From Caryophanales bacterium UBA743 (lineage in GTDB: Bacteria > Bacillota_I > Bacilli_A > RFN20 > CAG-826): DNA of 64,000 nt. The notes under the pieces were generated by a model. That model made no database searches and was not told the DNA's origin. It worked only from the letters and a program-made list of their open reading frames with translations. Made by a program: the position numbers and the translations under genes. The DNA lies in NCBI GenBank assembly GCA_002297365.1, contig DBKT01000010.1, forward strand, positions 1 through 64,000, read 5' to 3'. The first letter of the stretch is position 1. Each line of letters opens with the position of its first letter. Of this stretch, positions 1-7,914 are shown one piece after another.

Positions 1-129
1 TTGATAGTACGTCGTTGCGGTTCTGAAATCGCCGTCATCGGAATATAAATTGCCGATAGAAACGTAGTACCTCGGCTTTTTTACGGCGAGCCTCTCGTAT
101 TTTTTTATTTTATCGCTATTTGTGCTCAT
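1..129 (-). CDS. TPR-like protein, N-terminal fragment (runs off window)
   Basis: An ATG at 129 on the minus strand has a clear GGAGG Shine-Dalgarno a few bases upstream, and the frame stays open to the window edge (43 codons). The visible residues start MSTNSDKIKKYERLAVKKP and continue with a YYVSIGNLYSDDGDF stretch followed by RTATTYYQ, which resembles one tetratricopeptide repeat helix pair. The TPR reading rests on one repeat only, so the function is unknown. It lies directly downstream of the SUFU-like gene, 15 bases apart, so the two are probably co-transcribed. Confidence 0.55.
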   Translation of the reverse strand, partial: MSTNSDKIKKYERLAVKKPRYYVSIGNLYSDDGDFRTATTYYQ

Positions 130-144
130 ATTGCCTCCTGGTAA

Positions 145-846
145 TTATAACGTTGCAAATGGTTTTGACGATATAAGCCTATAATCGTCATCGTGCGTAT
201 AGAATTGTTCCATCAGCCAATAAATGCCGTTGGTGCCTTTTCTTAACTTTTTGCTTAGCAGCTCCCTGGTTATTGGCATTACCTGGAATATGCTTATGTA
301 TTTGCGTTTGGAAATGAAGCACTTCACTACGCTTGGCGATTTGAAGATTTCCGGAAGCAACAGCACGGTCCCACAATATTTTCCTTTGATTTGCATATCA
401 ATTGTATCTGAAACCGTAATATTTTCCTTTGCGTTAAAGGCGTATTCGGCGGTTGCCCAGAGCAATGAGTTAAGCGATAGCCATTCCGTTTTCTCTTGGC
501 TGATTTCGACTTCTGGATCGATAAGCATCATGTATTCGTTGCGTTGGTTTGCCTTTCTCCACATGCCGATATCACGCTCAGGCATTAGGTAGTCGCTAGC
601 GCCAATCGTGCATATTTTCCAAAAAGGCATGTCTTGTGTTGGTTCAAACACAAGCGTAGTAATTGGCTTCATTTCATCGGATAAAACATTCTTCTTAAGT
701 CTCAAGCAAAAAATAGGTTCTTGCTTAAAGGACTCAACGTAATGGTCGTATAATTTTTGTTGCTTCTTGTTACTCGCTTTATAAGCAAATTCTTTTTCAT
801 CCAATTCTGGCAAACAAATCACTCCTGTATAGCAATCTAAATACAC
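145..846 (-). CDS. Suppressor-of-fused (SUFU) domain-like protein
   Basis: 233 residues starting at GTG 846 with no Shine-Dalgarno; a TATGAT box sits 9 bases upstream. The middle and C-terminus carry the pattern I associate with bacterial SUFU-domain proteins: a hydrophobic MPFWKICTIGASDYLMP block, then NRNEYMMLI-like and WLSLNSLLWATAEY blocks, then a GTVLLLPE strand and a SIFQVMPIT strand. Bacterial SUFU-family proteins are often immunity proteins in polymorphic toxin loci; that role is inference here because no toxin gene is visible. The downstream neighbour is a TPR-like fragment. The gene lies beside a recombinase and IS remnant, consistent with an accessory region. The family call is by eye and moderately sure. 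Confidence 0.6.
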   Translation of the reverse strand: MYLDCYTGVICLPELDEKEFAYKASNKKQQKLYDHYVESFKQEPIFCLRLKKNVLSDEMKPITTLVFEPTQDMPFWKICTIGASDYLMPERDIGMWRKANQRNEYMMLIDPEVEISQEKTEWLSLNSLLWATAEYAFNAKENITVSDTIDMQIKGKYCGTVLLLPEIFKSPSVVKCFISKRKYISIFQVMPITRELLSKKLRKGTNGIYWLMEQFYTHDDDYRLISSKPFATL

Positions 847-959
847 TCTTATTTTATCATAAAAGGCTCAAAAAATCTACCTTTTTAGCCTGCAATTTGC
901 CTAGTATTAGTGATAAGTTGTTTTGCTTTTTCAATATGGATTTTACTTTGCCAAATTAC

Positions 960-1008
960 TTGACTTTTAAATCTTTTAGAGTGATAGATAGACACCACAC
1001 TCAGGAGG
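960..1008 (+). promoter_or_regulatory. Promoter and Shine-Dalgarno of the SHOCT/recombinase pair
   Basis: TTGACT at 960-965, a 17-base spacer and GATAGA at 983-988 form a plausible sigma-A promoter. AGGAGG at 1003-1008 is a strong ribosome binding site for the ATG at 1015. Confidence 0.45.
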
Positions 1009-1014
1009 TACAAA

Positions 1015-1182
1015 ATGAACCAAAAACAAGCTCAGTCAGAAACAAAATATCGATTGTTGGTTTTGCTATTAACAAACCTTCTCGAAGAAGGTCACATCAC
1101 AGAGGAAGAATTCAAATCTATCCGTAAAGCAATCTCTAAAAAATACAGACCCATTATCGGTTGGTTAGAGGTTGAGGAATGA
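1015..1182 (+). CDS. SHOCT-like small protein preceding serine recombinase
   Basis: 55 residues starting MNQKQAQSETKYRLLV, with AGGAGG six bases before the ATG. The core LLEEGHITEEEFKSIRKAI resembles the short SHOCT helix pair, and small proteins of this kind are commonly seen just upstream of large serine recombinases in Firmicutes mobile elements (family knowledge). Its TGA overlaps the recombinase ATG (ATGA at 1179-1182), so translation is probably coupled. Role unknown; a regulator or partner of the recombinase is inferred from the coupling only. Confidence 0.6.
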   Translation: MNQKQAQSETKYRLLVLLLTNLLEEGHITEEEFKSIRKAISKKYRPIIGWLEVEE

Positions 1183-2495
1183 AAAAGACTATCACTCAAA
1201 TAACAGCAAAACCAAAATCAAAAAGTAGCACGCAAATAACACAAAAAAAGCGAGTTGCGGCATATACGAGGGTCTCTACGGAACAGGACGAACAGTTAAA
1301 CAGCCTTGCCGTACAGCAAAGATATTTCGAGGAACTAATAAATAAAAATCCAGAATGGATAAACGTAGGCATTTATTATGATGAAGGCATCAGCGGTACA
1401 AGTCTGAAAAAGCGAGATGGCTTTAACAGATTAATATCCGACGCCCTAGAAGGAAAGGTCGACCTTATTCTCGTTAAGTCGATATCAAGATTTTCCAGAA
1501 ATACCGTGGACGCGCTTCAAACCATCCGCTCTTTAAAATCCAAAGGTGTCACTGTGTTTTTTGAAAAAGAAAATATTGATAGCATGGATATGAAAAGCGA
1601 ATTCATCCTAACCGTCATGTCCTCACTTGCTCAAGAGGAATCGCAATCATTATCGGAAAACATAAAATGGGGAAAGCAGAAAATATGTCGTGAAGGCAAA
1701 GTGTATGTGGCCTATTCCCAATTCCTCGGATATAAACAAGGTGGCAAATACGAACTTGTAATAGATAAGGAGCAAGCCAAAATTGTCAAATTGATTTACA
1801 GGCTTTACCTTGAAGGAGATACCCCTACAAAAATCGCAAAGGCATTAAACGAATTAAGCATACCAAGTCCAAAAGGTAAAAAATGGACGAAAAACGTAAT
1901 TGTCAACATATTGTCAAATGAAAAATATTGTGGTGACGCAATTCTTCAAAAATCATTCGTTGTGGATTTTATATCTCACACCACCAAAAAGAACGAGGGC
2001 GAATTGCCACAGTACTACGTAAAGAACGACCACCCTGCAATCATAAAAAGAGCTACTTGGGACGAAGCTCAAATCCAACTGCAGAACCGCACCAGTTCCT
2101 TCTATTCCTGTTGCACCCCATTTTCATACAAGTTTTTTTGCAGCAAGTGCGGATCGAACTACAATAGAAAGCCCATGTACCATGAATATTATGTAAACAC
2201 CGTTCAAATGTGGATTTGCAAAAACCGTTTCACCGATATACGATGCGATAACATCAAGCTTTTTGAAAAGCAATTGGAGGCTGTTTTCCATGATGCAATC
2301 ATCCACTTGTATTCAATTTACGAAACCATATTTACGGACGCTATTGGCATCTTAAGCAAATCGATAAAAACTAAAGCCAGACAAAATCAAATTTTGCGCC
2401 TGCTGAAAAATAAAACACTCTCGCCTAAAAACGACTACGAGAGAAAATTATGGCAAATTTTAATTGTCAAAGTCGACAGTATTATCTCGTTATGA
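1179..2495 (+). pseudogene. Large serine recombinase, 3' end cut by IS remnant
   Basis: 438 residues. The resolvase domain (about residues 24-165) begins RVAAYTRVSTEQDEQ, with the catalytic Ser in YTRVST, and includes DEGISGTSLKKRDGF and LVKSISRFSRNTVD. A recombinase domain with SIPSPKGKKWTKN follows, then a zinc-ribbon-like CSKCGSNYNRK and a second Cys segment (WICKNRF...DIRCDN). Such enzymes excise and integrate transposons or phages. The last native-looking residues are YERKLWQILIVKV; the frame then stops where the sequence turns sharply AT-rich and a transposase fragment begins. The normal C-terminus of the family appears to be missing, so the gene is probably inactive or altered. It is translationally coupled to the SHOCT-like ORF upstream. 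Confidence 0.7.
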
Positions 2496-3339
2496 TGAAT
2501 TAACTTCTTTATTAGATAATTCCTCTAATCCTAAAGAAATTGAAAAAATTAATAAAGAAATTTCTGAATTACTTAATGTCTTTTTATCTAGAAGATATCC
2601 AGTCCTTCAAGATGAAAAGCCTAAAAATTATAGATCTAATCCTAAACAAGTTGAATATATTGATGAAGATTATCTTATTTCTTTCTCTCTAAAATACGCT
2701 CTTAGAGATAGATTACAACGTTCTAGATTAATTGAAAGAGCTTCTAAATTAATTGAAAAAGAAGGCTCTAAGAAAAAATATAAAGCTGGTGACCCTAGAC
2801 AATATGTTGTAGAAACTTCTATTACTTCTAATGGTGAAGTTGCTAAAGAAACTATTAAATCTTTAAACAATCAATTAATTCTAGAACAAGCTTCTTTAGA
2901 TGGTTATTATGCCGTTTGTACTTCTTTAACTGATGAAAATGAAGAAAACATTATTTCTTGGATGAAAAAAAGATGGATGATTGAAGATACATTTTTAGTA
3001 ATGAAACAATTTTTAGGTTTTAGACCTATTAATCACTCTTCAGATAATATGATTGATGCTCATTTCTTCAGTGTTTTCTTAACAACACTTTATTATCGCT
3101 ATATTCAAAAATTATGTAATGAATCTAAATATGAATCTTTAAAAGATATTTCAGATGAAGATTTATTTGATTTATTAAGAAGTTTTCAAATAACTGAAAG
3201 AAAAGATTATTATTTCCCAAATTTTGAAAATAACAAACAACAACAAGATATTCAAGAATTATTTAATATTAATATTTCTAATGAAATTATGAAAAAATCA
3301 TATTTATCAAAAGAATTTAAAAAAAATTTTAATAAATAA
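2464..3339 (+). pseudogene. IS1634/IS4-type transposase, C-terminal part
   Basis: 291 codons opening on a TTG that lies inside the recombinase 3' end. The recognisable part has SLDGYYAVCTSL, then RWMIEDTFLVMKQ and RPINHSSDNMIDAHFF, the order seen in the C-terminal half of IS1634/IS1549-type DDE transposases (catalytic Glu region in IED). The N-terminal half with the two catalytic Asp residues is absent. Codon use is strongly A/T-ending (TTA, GAT, AAA), unlike the neighbours, indicating a foreign origin. It is a 5'-truncated remnant joined to the recombinase near 2485. Confidence 0.7.
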
Positions 3340-3345
3340 AATTAT
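2485..3345 (+). mobile_element. Truncated insertion sequence (IS1634-like)
   Basis: Composition becomes markedly AT-rich from about 2485, where the recombinase frame is disrupted, through the end of the transposase fragment. No left inverted repeat is visible, so the left end is deleted. The right end is not defined; AACTGTCAAAG at 3420-3430 resembles AATTGTCAAAG at 2462-2472 near the left junction and could mark the original boundary. Confidence 0.45.
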
Positions 3346-3374
3346 GCTACATTTTTCTTGTCCTTCTTATAGCT

Positions 3375-3405
3375 AAAAAACGCCTATTTTTAGGCATTTT
3401 TTTAT
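3375..3405 (+). terminator. Rho-independent terminator after transposase remnant
   Basis: GCCTA (3382-3386), a TTTT loop and TAGGC (3391-3395) are flanked by A-runs on the left and T-runs on the right, so it could work in both directions. Confidence 0.6.
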
Positions 3406-3525
3406 TTTTATATCATTCCAACTGTCAAAGATGTGATTAAAGATTATAGCACTTTTTTGAGAAAATTACAAGCAGATTGCGGAATAATGTCGAGACTAAA
3501 ATGAGATTTTATAAAAAAATATCAA

Positions 3526-3581
3526 TCGTTCCGTAGCAATACCTATCGTCCCGTTGATAGGGCTTTCGTTCCGTAGTAATA
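3526..3581. repeat. Hairpin flanked by 16-bp direct repeats
   Basis: TCGTTCCGTAGCAATA at 3526-3541 recurs as TCGTTCCGTAGTAATA at 3566-3581, exactly 40 bases apart. Between them CCTATC (3542-3547) and GATAGG (3556-3561) can pair around an 8-base loop. The function is unknown. It lies in a gene-free stretch (3340-3674) between the IS remnant and tRNA-His. Confidence 0.5.
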
Positions 3582-3674
3582 TATAAAAAGAAAAAGAGTC
3601 TCATAGAAATGCCATTTGACACTTTTACAAGGCTCTGAATTTTGCTGGTGGAAAGGAAAAATGTTCCTATTCGC

Positions 3675-3709
3675 AAAGAAAAAAGGCTTGATAACATTTG
3701 TATCAAACC
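3675..3709 (-). terminator. Terminator downstream of tRNA-His
   Basis: Read on the minus strand, GGTTTGATA pairs with TATCAAGCC (9 bp with one G-T) and is followed by a T-rich tract. It lies 14 bases past the tRNA 3' end. Confidence 0.7.
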
Positions 3710-3722
3710 TATGCTTTTCTTA

Positions 3723-3800
3723 TGGGGCGGAATACGGGATTTGAACCCGTGAATGGCCGGTTCACAGCCGGTTGTGTTAGACCGCTTCACCAATTCCGCC
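3723..3800 (-). tRNA. tRNA-His (GTG)
   Basis: A cloverleaf with anticodon loop CTGTGAA gives anticodon GTG. The identity is supported by an encoded extra 5' G opposite C73, the His-specific G-1:C73 pair, and by an encoded CCA end. It starts 14 bases after the stop of the Nudix gene on the same strand, so it is probably co-transcribed with it. Confidence 0.9.
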
Positions 3801-3813
3801 AGCGTTGATAAGT

Positions 3814-4368
3814 TTAGTAAAGTTTAGGAGGTTTAGCAAGAGAAAGTGCGTCTTTTTCACGATTTAAAAGGGCTTCTGCTTTTAACCATATGGGAAGTTC
3901 CCTTCTTTTTAAAAGAAAAGGAATGCCTTTGTTTGGAAGATTCTCATAAAGGGAAAGGATCTCATCGAGCGGTAAATAAAGGGTTCTCTCGATAAGGGAA
4001 TCTCCATCGCTAACAAGGTGTTTCCCAACATACTTCGTCGCTTTAGCGAGGAAATAATAATTTACGTTTTTCCTTGATAAGAGCGCGTATTCGTCTTTGA
4101 TGATGCCGATTTCTCCTAGTATTTCCACTTGATAGCCAAGTTCTTCCTCGCACTCCCTTTGGAAGGCCGTAGCCGGGCTTTCCTTAAGATCGATTCCCCC
4201 TCCTGGCGTTTCATAATAGGCATAATTTCCGAAGATGTCGTTTCTTTTAATCCGATGAAGAGCGAATAGGCCATCTCCGTTTATCACGACGCCTCTAGCA
4301 ATCCTTCTTTCTTTCCAATCCCCTTTTCTAGGGTATTGGTCATCCTTAAATTCCTTTATAATATCCAT
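3814..4368 (-). CDS. Nudix hydrolase
   Basis: 184 residues from ATG 4368. The Nudix box is complete: GGGIDLKESPATAFQRECEE followed by ELGY fits GX5EX7REUXEEXGU and provides the metal-binding Glu residues that hydrolyse nucleoside-diphosphate-X bonds. The substrate cannot be told. I chose ATG 4368 over the upstream in-frame TTG at 4392 because a TATAAT box (4375-4380) ends exactly six bases before it, which predicts a leaderless mRNA. The gene is divergent from the membrane protein at 4392, and tRNA-His lies immediately downstream. Confidence 0.85.
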   Translation of the reverse strand: MDIIKEFKDDQYPRKGDWKERRIARGVVINGDGLFALHRIKRNDIFGNYAYYETPGGGIDLKESPATAFQRECEEELGYQVEILGEIGIIKDEYALLSRKNVNYYFLAKATKYVGKHLVSDGDSLIERTLYLPLDEILSLYENLPNKGIPFLLKRRELPIWLKAEALLNREKDALSLAKPPKLY

Positions 4369-4380
4369 TGCTAGATTATA
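4357..4380. promoter_or_regulatory. Divergent -10 boxes between Nudix and membrane protein
   Basis: TATAAT at 4357-4362 on the plus strand serves the gene at 4392. TATAAT on the minus strand at 4375-4380 sits six bases before the Nudix ATG. The plus-strand promoter therefore lies inside the 5' end of the Nudix gene. Confidence 0.5.
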
Positions 4381-4391
4381 AGGCGAAAGCA

Positions 4392-5108
4392 ATGGTCATT
4401 AGAAATCGTATCCTAAATTTCATCTATAGATTCTTATCCCTCGCTGTCGGGGTTTTTACATTGATCTGCGTTTTTAACGCCGATTCCATCGATTCGTTTG
4501 GATGGAACGCCTGGAGATATTTCGGAACCTGGGTAACCACTTACGGGGTCTTCGTTCTCTTTATAGAAACTTTCCTTTCTTTCTTTTGGCTTTTGCATAA
4601 GAATAAACGCGTAATCCATCAAATATACGGGCAGCTTCTTTTTGTCTCCTTGGCTTTGGAGGTGGCTCTTGCATTGACTCGCCCCGTCTCCTATTTGTTT
4701 ATCCACGGAGGGAATGTTTTAACTCCTTATTTTTCTAATGACCGTTTGCTGACCCAATTATTGACGTATGTCTTTTTTCCAATTCTTGTCTTTGGGGATT
4801 GGTTTCTCTTTTCCGAAAAAGGGAACTGGAAATGGCATTGGGTGATTTACTTGATTGCCATTCCTTGTTTTTATGGCGCTTTCTCAATTTTGAATCATTA
4901 CATCCGCACTTCCACGACCTTCGCTTGCCTTTGCTTTGATAACAACACTTTCTTGAATTTCGCCATCTTGGGGGAATGGAATGGCTGGGTTGGAGTGATT
5001 CTTTCCATCGGAACGCTTCTCCTCCTTTATATATCGGTTAGCTTCTTCATGGTTTTTCTCTCCTATTCCTTAAGCGGAAAATACGCTCGAAGAACTATTT
5101 CTTCGTAG
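4392..5108 (+). CDS. Pr6Pr-like integral membrane protein
   Basis: 238 residues with about six hydrophobic segments, starting at MVIRNRILNFIYRFL. The block PILVFGDWFLF followed by a W-rich loop and IAIPCFYGAFSIL matches the conserved core of the Pr6Pr membrane family, whose biochemical role is unknown. I chose ATG 4392 because the extension to TTG 4368 would cover the neighbouring start region. The last 14 bases overlap the 3' end of the convergent gene ending at 5095. Confidence 0.65.
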   Translation: MVIRNRILNFIYRFLSLAVGVFTLICVFNADSIDSFGWNAWRYFGTWVTTYGVFVLFIETFLSFFWLLHKNKRVIHQIYGQLLFVSLALEVALALTRPVSYLFIHGGNVLTPYFSNDRLLTQLLTYVFFPILVFGDWFLFSEKGNWKWHWVIYLIAIPCFYGAFSILNHYIRTSTTFACLCFDNNTFLNFAILGEWNGWVGVILSIGTLLLLYISVSFFMVFLSYSLSGKYARRTISS

Positions 5109-5475
5109 GAGTTACCAATTTCCATCTCATCTCCTCATGGAAGATTTCTTTGATTTTAGCGGGTGTTAAAAGGAAGAAATCGATGAGATTCGCTTCCTTT
5201 AGATTGATAGCCAGCGCCACTTTCTTGAACGTGCCTCCAATAATGTATTCTTTCACGATGTAAAGAATTCCTTGCTTCTGATCGTAGGAAGCGTACAAAG
5301 GGTTTGCCAGGATTCTTTTGCATTCGGCTATTTTCACTAGATAATCCTTCGGATAACGTCTTGCGAATCCGTCTAGCGTTTTATTCCAAACGACAATATC
5401 GGCATTTCCTTTTAGATGAAATAATTGAGTCACTTTCTTTGGGATACTTCCTAAACGGATAGATTTTTCTTCCAT
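5095..5475 (-). CDS. Small protein, possible PBECR/RelE-fold nuclease-like
   Basis: 126 residues, ATG 5475 with a good GGTGGAGG Shine-Dalgarno. The segment YPKDYLVKIAECKRILANP followed by YIVKEY and KKVALAINL resembles the compact nuclease-fold proteins grouped as phage-Barnase-EndoU-colicin-RelE (PBECR), but no catalytic set can be assigned by eye. It stands alone, convergent with the Pr6Pr-like gene (14-base overlap), without an antitoxin-like partner. Treat as hypothetical. Confidence 0.45.
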   Translation of the reverse strand: MEEKSIRLGSIPKKVTQLFHLKGNADIVVWNKTLDGFARRYPKDYLVKIAECKRILANPLYASYDQKQGILYIVKEYIIGGTFKKVALAINLKEANLIDFFLLTPAKIKEIFHEEMRWKLVTPTKK

Positions 5476-5554
5476 ATTCTTTCCTCCACCTTATAAAAGA
5501 CTGGCGAAAGAAGAAAATGCCGAAAATAATGAAAATAAGCTATAATCACTACAT

Positions 5555-6259
5555 ATGATGAAGTACGAGAAAAAAGGCGATATCTCTTACACTCTTGGAA
5601 CCACTCTCACCTTTGAATTATTGTTAAGGAAACCGGAAGTTGCAAAACGCATCTATATCTCGGAAAAGCAAAAAAGAGACGAGACGTATGATAAATTGGT
5701 CGCCTTAGCAAAAAAGAATCACATCCAAATCATTGAAAACAATCAAAAGATTTTCTCTCTATCGGAGAAAGAAAACACTTTTGTGATCGGAGAATTCCAG
5801 AAATTCCGCACGGAAAAAACGCCATCCGGAAACCATGTGATTTTGCTTTCGCCATCGAATATGGGGAACTTGGGGACGATTTTTCGTTCATGCGCTGCCT
5901 TTAATGTTGATTTTCTAGGCATTGTTCGTCCAGCCGCAGACGCTTTTGATCCAAAATGCGTCCGCTCTACCATGGGCGCTATCTTTTCTTTGCCTTTTTC
6001 TTATTTTGATTCTTTTGAGGAATACCAAAAAGTCATGGGGGAAAGGCATCTTTACCCTTTTATGCTTCAAACCGACCATTTTTTGAAGGAGACGAAAAAA
6101 GAAAAGCCCTATTCCCTTATTTTTGGCAATGAGGCAACAGGACTTCCTGCTTCTTTCTTAAAAATCGGCACGCCAATCAAGATTGAGCAATCAAGCAAGG
6201 TCGATTCTTTGAATTTGGATAACGCCGTTTCGATTGGCATTTATTCTTTTTTAGATTGA
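5555..6259 (+). CDS. TrmH/SpoU-family RNA 2'-O-methyltransferase
   Basis: 234 residues. The N-terminal ~95 residues form the usual substrate-binding domain; the SPOUT domain then shows motif 1 GNLGTIFRSCAAF, motif 2 LIFGNEATGLP and motif 3 SLNLDNAVSIGIYSF, which bind SAM in a trefoil knot. It methylates a ribose in rRNA or tRNA; the exact site cannot be predicted. TATAAT at 5541-5546 lies eight bases before ATG 5555 (ATGATG), giving a very short or absent leader. The stop abuts the convergent rex gene with no gap. Confidence 0.85.
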   Translation: MMKYEKKGDISYTLGTTLTFELLLRKPEVAKRIYISEKQKRDETYDKLVALAKKNHIQIIENNQKIFSLSEKENTFVIGEFQKFRTEKTPSGNHVILLSPSNMGNLGTIFRSCAAFNVDFLGIVRPAADAFDPKCVRSTMGAIFSLPFSYFDSFEEYQKVMGERHLYPFMLQTDHFLKETKKEKPYSLIFGNEATGLPASFLKIGTPIKIEQSSKVDSLNLDNAVSIGIYSFLD

Positions 6260-6880
6260 TTATTCTTTGAGATTATGCATCAAAACCGCCAAAGATGAGG
6301 AGAAATTGAAGTTTTCAATCACAATGCCGTTTGGAACGGTAACATGCGTTGGAGCAAAATTCCAAATGCCTTTTGCGCCCGCTTCCACCGCTTTATCGAC
6401 CGCTTCTTGGGCGTGAGCCGCTGGGACGGTGACGATGGCGATTTCTCCGCCAAGCTCCGCTAATTTGGTTTTAAGATCATCGATATGGTAAATGGGTTTG
6501 CCGTCGATTTTTTTGCCATTCAAAGACGAATCGACATCGAAGCCCCCCACAATCGTAAGCCCCATATCGGCGAAATTCGGATAATGGAGAAGAGCTTGCC
6601 CTAAATGGCCGCAGCCAATGATGACGGCTTTCACCTCTCCTCTATACCCTAAGAATGTTTCTAAAGTATCGACGAGTTTAGCGATATTTCTTCCTTTTTT
6701 AGGACGGCCTGGAACGGTGGAAACCGCTTGAAGGTCTTTGCGGATTTGTTCCTCGCTATATCCAAGAACCTTGGCGATTTTCGGCGAGGAAATGGTTTCT
6801 TCCCCTTGTGCTTCCAGTTCTTTGAAATATTTTAAATAGATTGGATATCTTTCTAATTGGTTTTTGGAATATTTTTTCAT
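6260..6880 (-). CDS. rex: Redox-sensing transcriptional repressor Rex
   Basis: 206 residues, the normal Rex length. The N-terminal winged helix (about 1-75) includes ISSPKIAKVLGYSEEQIRKD and VPGRPKKGRNIAKLV; the Rossmann domain starts AVIIGCGHLGQALLHYPNF, and IWNFAPTHVTVP and VIENFNFSSSLAVL complete the NADH-binding and dimer elements. Rex senses the NADH/NAD+ ratio and represses fermentative and respiratory genes. A promoter TTGGCA-N17-TAAAAT lies upstream. It is divergent from nnrD, another NAD(P)-related gene. I saw no consensus Rex operator (TTGTGAA inverted repeat) in the shared region. Confidence 0.93.
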   Translation of the reverse strand: MKKYSKNQLERYPIYLKYFKELEAQGEETISSPKIAKVLGYSEEQIRKDLQAVSTVPGRPKKGRNIAKLVDTLETFLGYRGEVKAVIIGCGHLGQALLHYPNFADMGLTIVGGFDVDSSLNGKKIDGKPIYHIDDLKTKLAELGGEIAIVTVPAAHAQEAVDKAVEAGAKGIWNFAPTHVTVPNGIVIENFNFSSSLAVLMHNLKE

Positions 6881-6911
6881 GCTTCATAGCCCCTTATCGA
6901 AATACCGAAAT

Positions 6912-6940
6912 ATTTTAACCTATAACAGCGTCTTTGCCAA
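6912..6940 (-). promoter_or_regulatory. rex promoter
   Basis: On the minus strand TTGGCA (6935-6940), a 17-base spacer and TAAAAT (6912-6917) form a near-consensus promoter 32 bases before the rex ATG. AAATA and TATTT halves around TTTCGG overlap the -10 and could be an operator, but this is speculative. Confidence 0.55.
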
Positions 6941-7026
6941 CCAATCAGTATCAAAATACCTAAATGCCGAAAAAATAAAAAGAGTTGACCCCTGTATTCA
7001 TATTCAACTTGCTTTAGAATAGGAGC

Positions 7027-7914
7027 ATGGAAATAATTGCCACCTCTGATTCCCTTTTTTCTTCTTTCCTCCCGAAAAGAAATGAGAGCACCTCGAAATT
7101 CGATTATGGAAGAGCCGTCTTATTAGGCGGCTCCAAAGACTATGGAGGGGCTCCTCTTCTTTCTTTGGCTTCTTTATCCGCTTTAAGACTGGGAGCTGGA
7201 TTCGCTACTTTATACGTTCCCGAACCTCTATATTCCATCTACGTCGGGAGAGATCCGCAAATTATCGTCCATCCCTTTCCTAGCAAGAACGGAAATTTTT
7301 TATTCGATTCCGATTATTTGGGAAAAATAGCAAAAAAAGCGACCGCTATCGCCATTGGGATGGGCATCACTGGTTTTGGGGAATGTCAAAAAATATTGGA
7401 ATATCTTTTGGGGAATTATCATGGATACCTGATCCTTGATGCTGGTGCTTTGACCTCTTTCGCACATATTCCAAACGAATTCTTAAGCAAGATGACATGC
7501 CATTTGATTCTCACTCCCCATATGGGTGAATTTTCCTATTTAAGCGGCTTTTCTCGCGAGGAAATCGAAAAAGAACCGATGAGATATCTTTTATCTTATT
7601 TGAATGGAAAGAAAATGACCGTTCTTCTAAAAGGGCACACATCTTACATTTCGGATGGGAAGGAGACATATTCCTCCTCTTTTGGAAACACAGGGCTTGC
7701 CAAGGCAGGCTCGGGCGATCTTCTTAGTGGGATTCTTTGCGGTATTTTCGCTCAAAAGATAGAAAAATCCATTCCTTTGAAAGCCGCGTTTGGATCATAT
7801 TTACTAGGCAAAAGCGCAGATCTTCTTTTGGAGGAAGAATGCGAATATTCCATCATCGCAGAGGATATCATTCGCGTTTTGCCGAAAGTGATTTCACGTT
7901 GCGTGGAGCATTAG
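7027..7914 (+). CDS. nnrD: ATP/ADP-dependent (S)-NAD(P)H-hydrate dehydratase
   Basis: 295 residues of the YjeF C-terminal/ribokinase-like fold. Recognisable blocks are GRAVLLGGSKDYGGAPLLS at the N-terminus, LILDAGAL, LILTPHMGEFSYL, LLKGHTSYISDG, and the catalytic GNTGLAKAGSGDLLSGILCG, with the Asp in GSGD. It repairs hydrated NADH and NADPH. The N-terminal epimerase domain (NnrE) of the bifunctional form is absent. TAGAAT at 7015-7020 ends six bases before ATG 7027, and the AGGAG in between is too close to act as a Shine-Dalgarno, so a leaderless start is likely. The 3' end overlaps the convergent methyltransferase by four bases. Confidence 0.88.
   Translation: MEIIATSDSLFSSFLPKRNESTSKFDYGRAVLLGGSKDYGGAPLLSLASLSALRLGAGFATLYVPEPLYSIYVGRDPQIIVHPFPSKNGNFLFDSDYLGKIAKKATAIAIGMGITGFGECQKILEYLLGNYHGYLILDAGALTSFAHIPNEFLSKMTCHLILTPHMGEFSYLSGFSREEIEKEPMRYLLSYLNGKKMTVLLKGHTSYISDGKETYSSSFGNTGLAKAGSGDLLSGILCGIFAQKIEKSIPLKAAFGSYLLGKSADLLLEEECEYSIIAEDIIRVLPKVISRCVEH

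Noticed and set aside
6881..7026. Rex operator between rex and nnrD
   Set aside because: No TTGTGAA/TTCACAA inverted repeat; only short AT-rich palindromic words.
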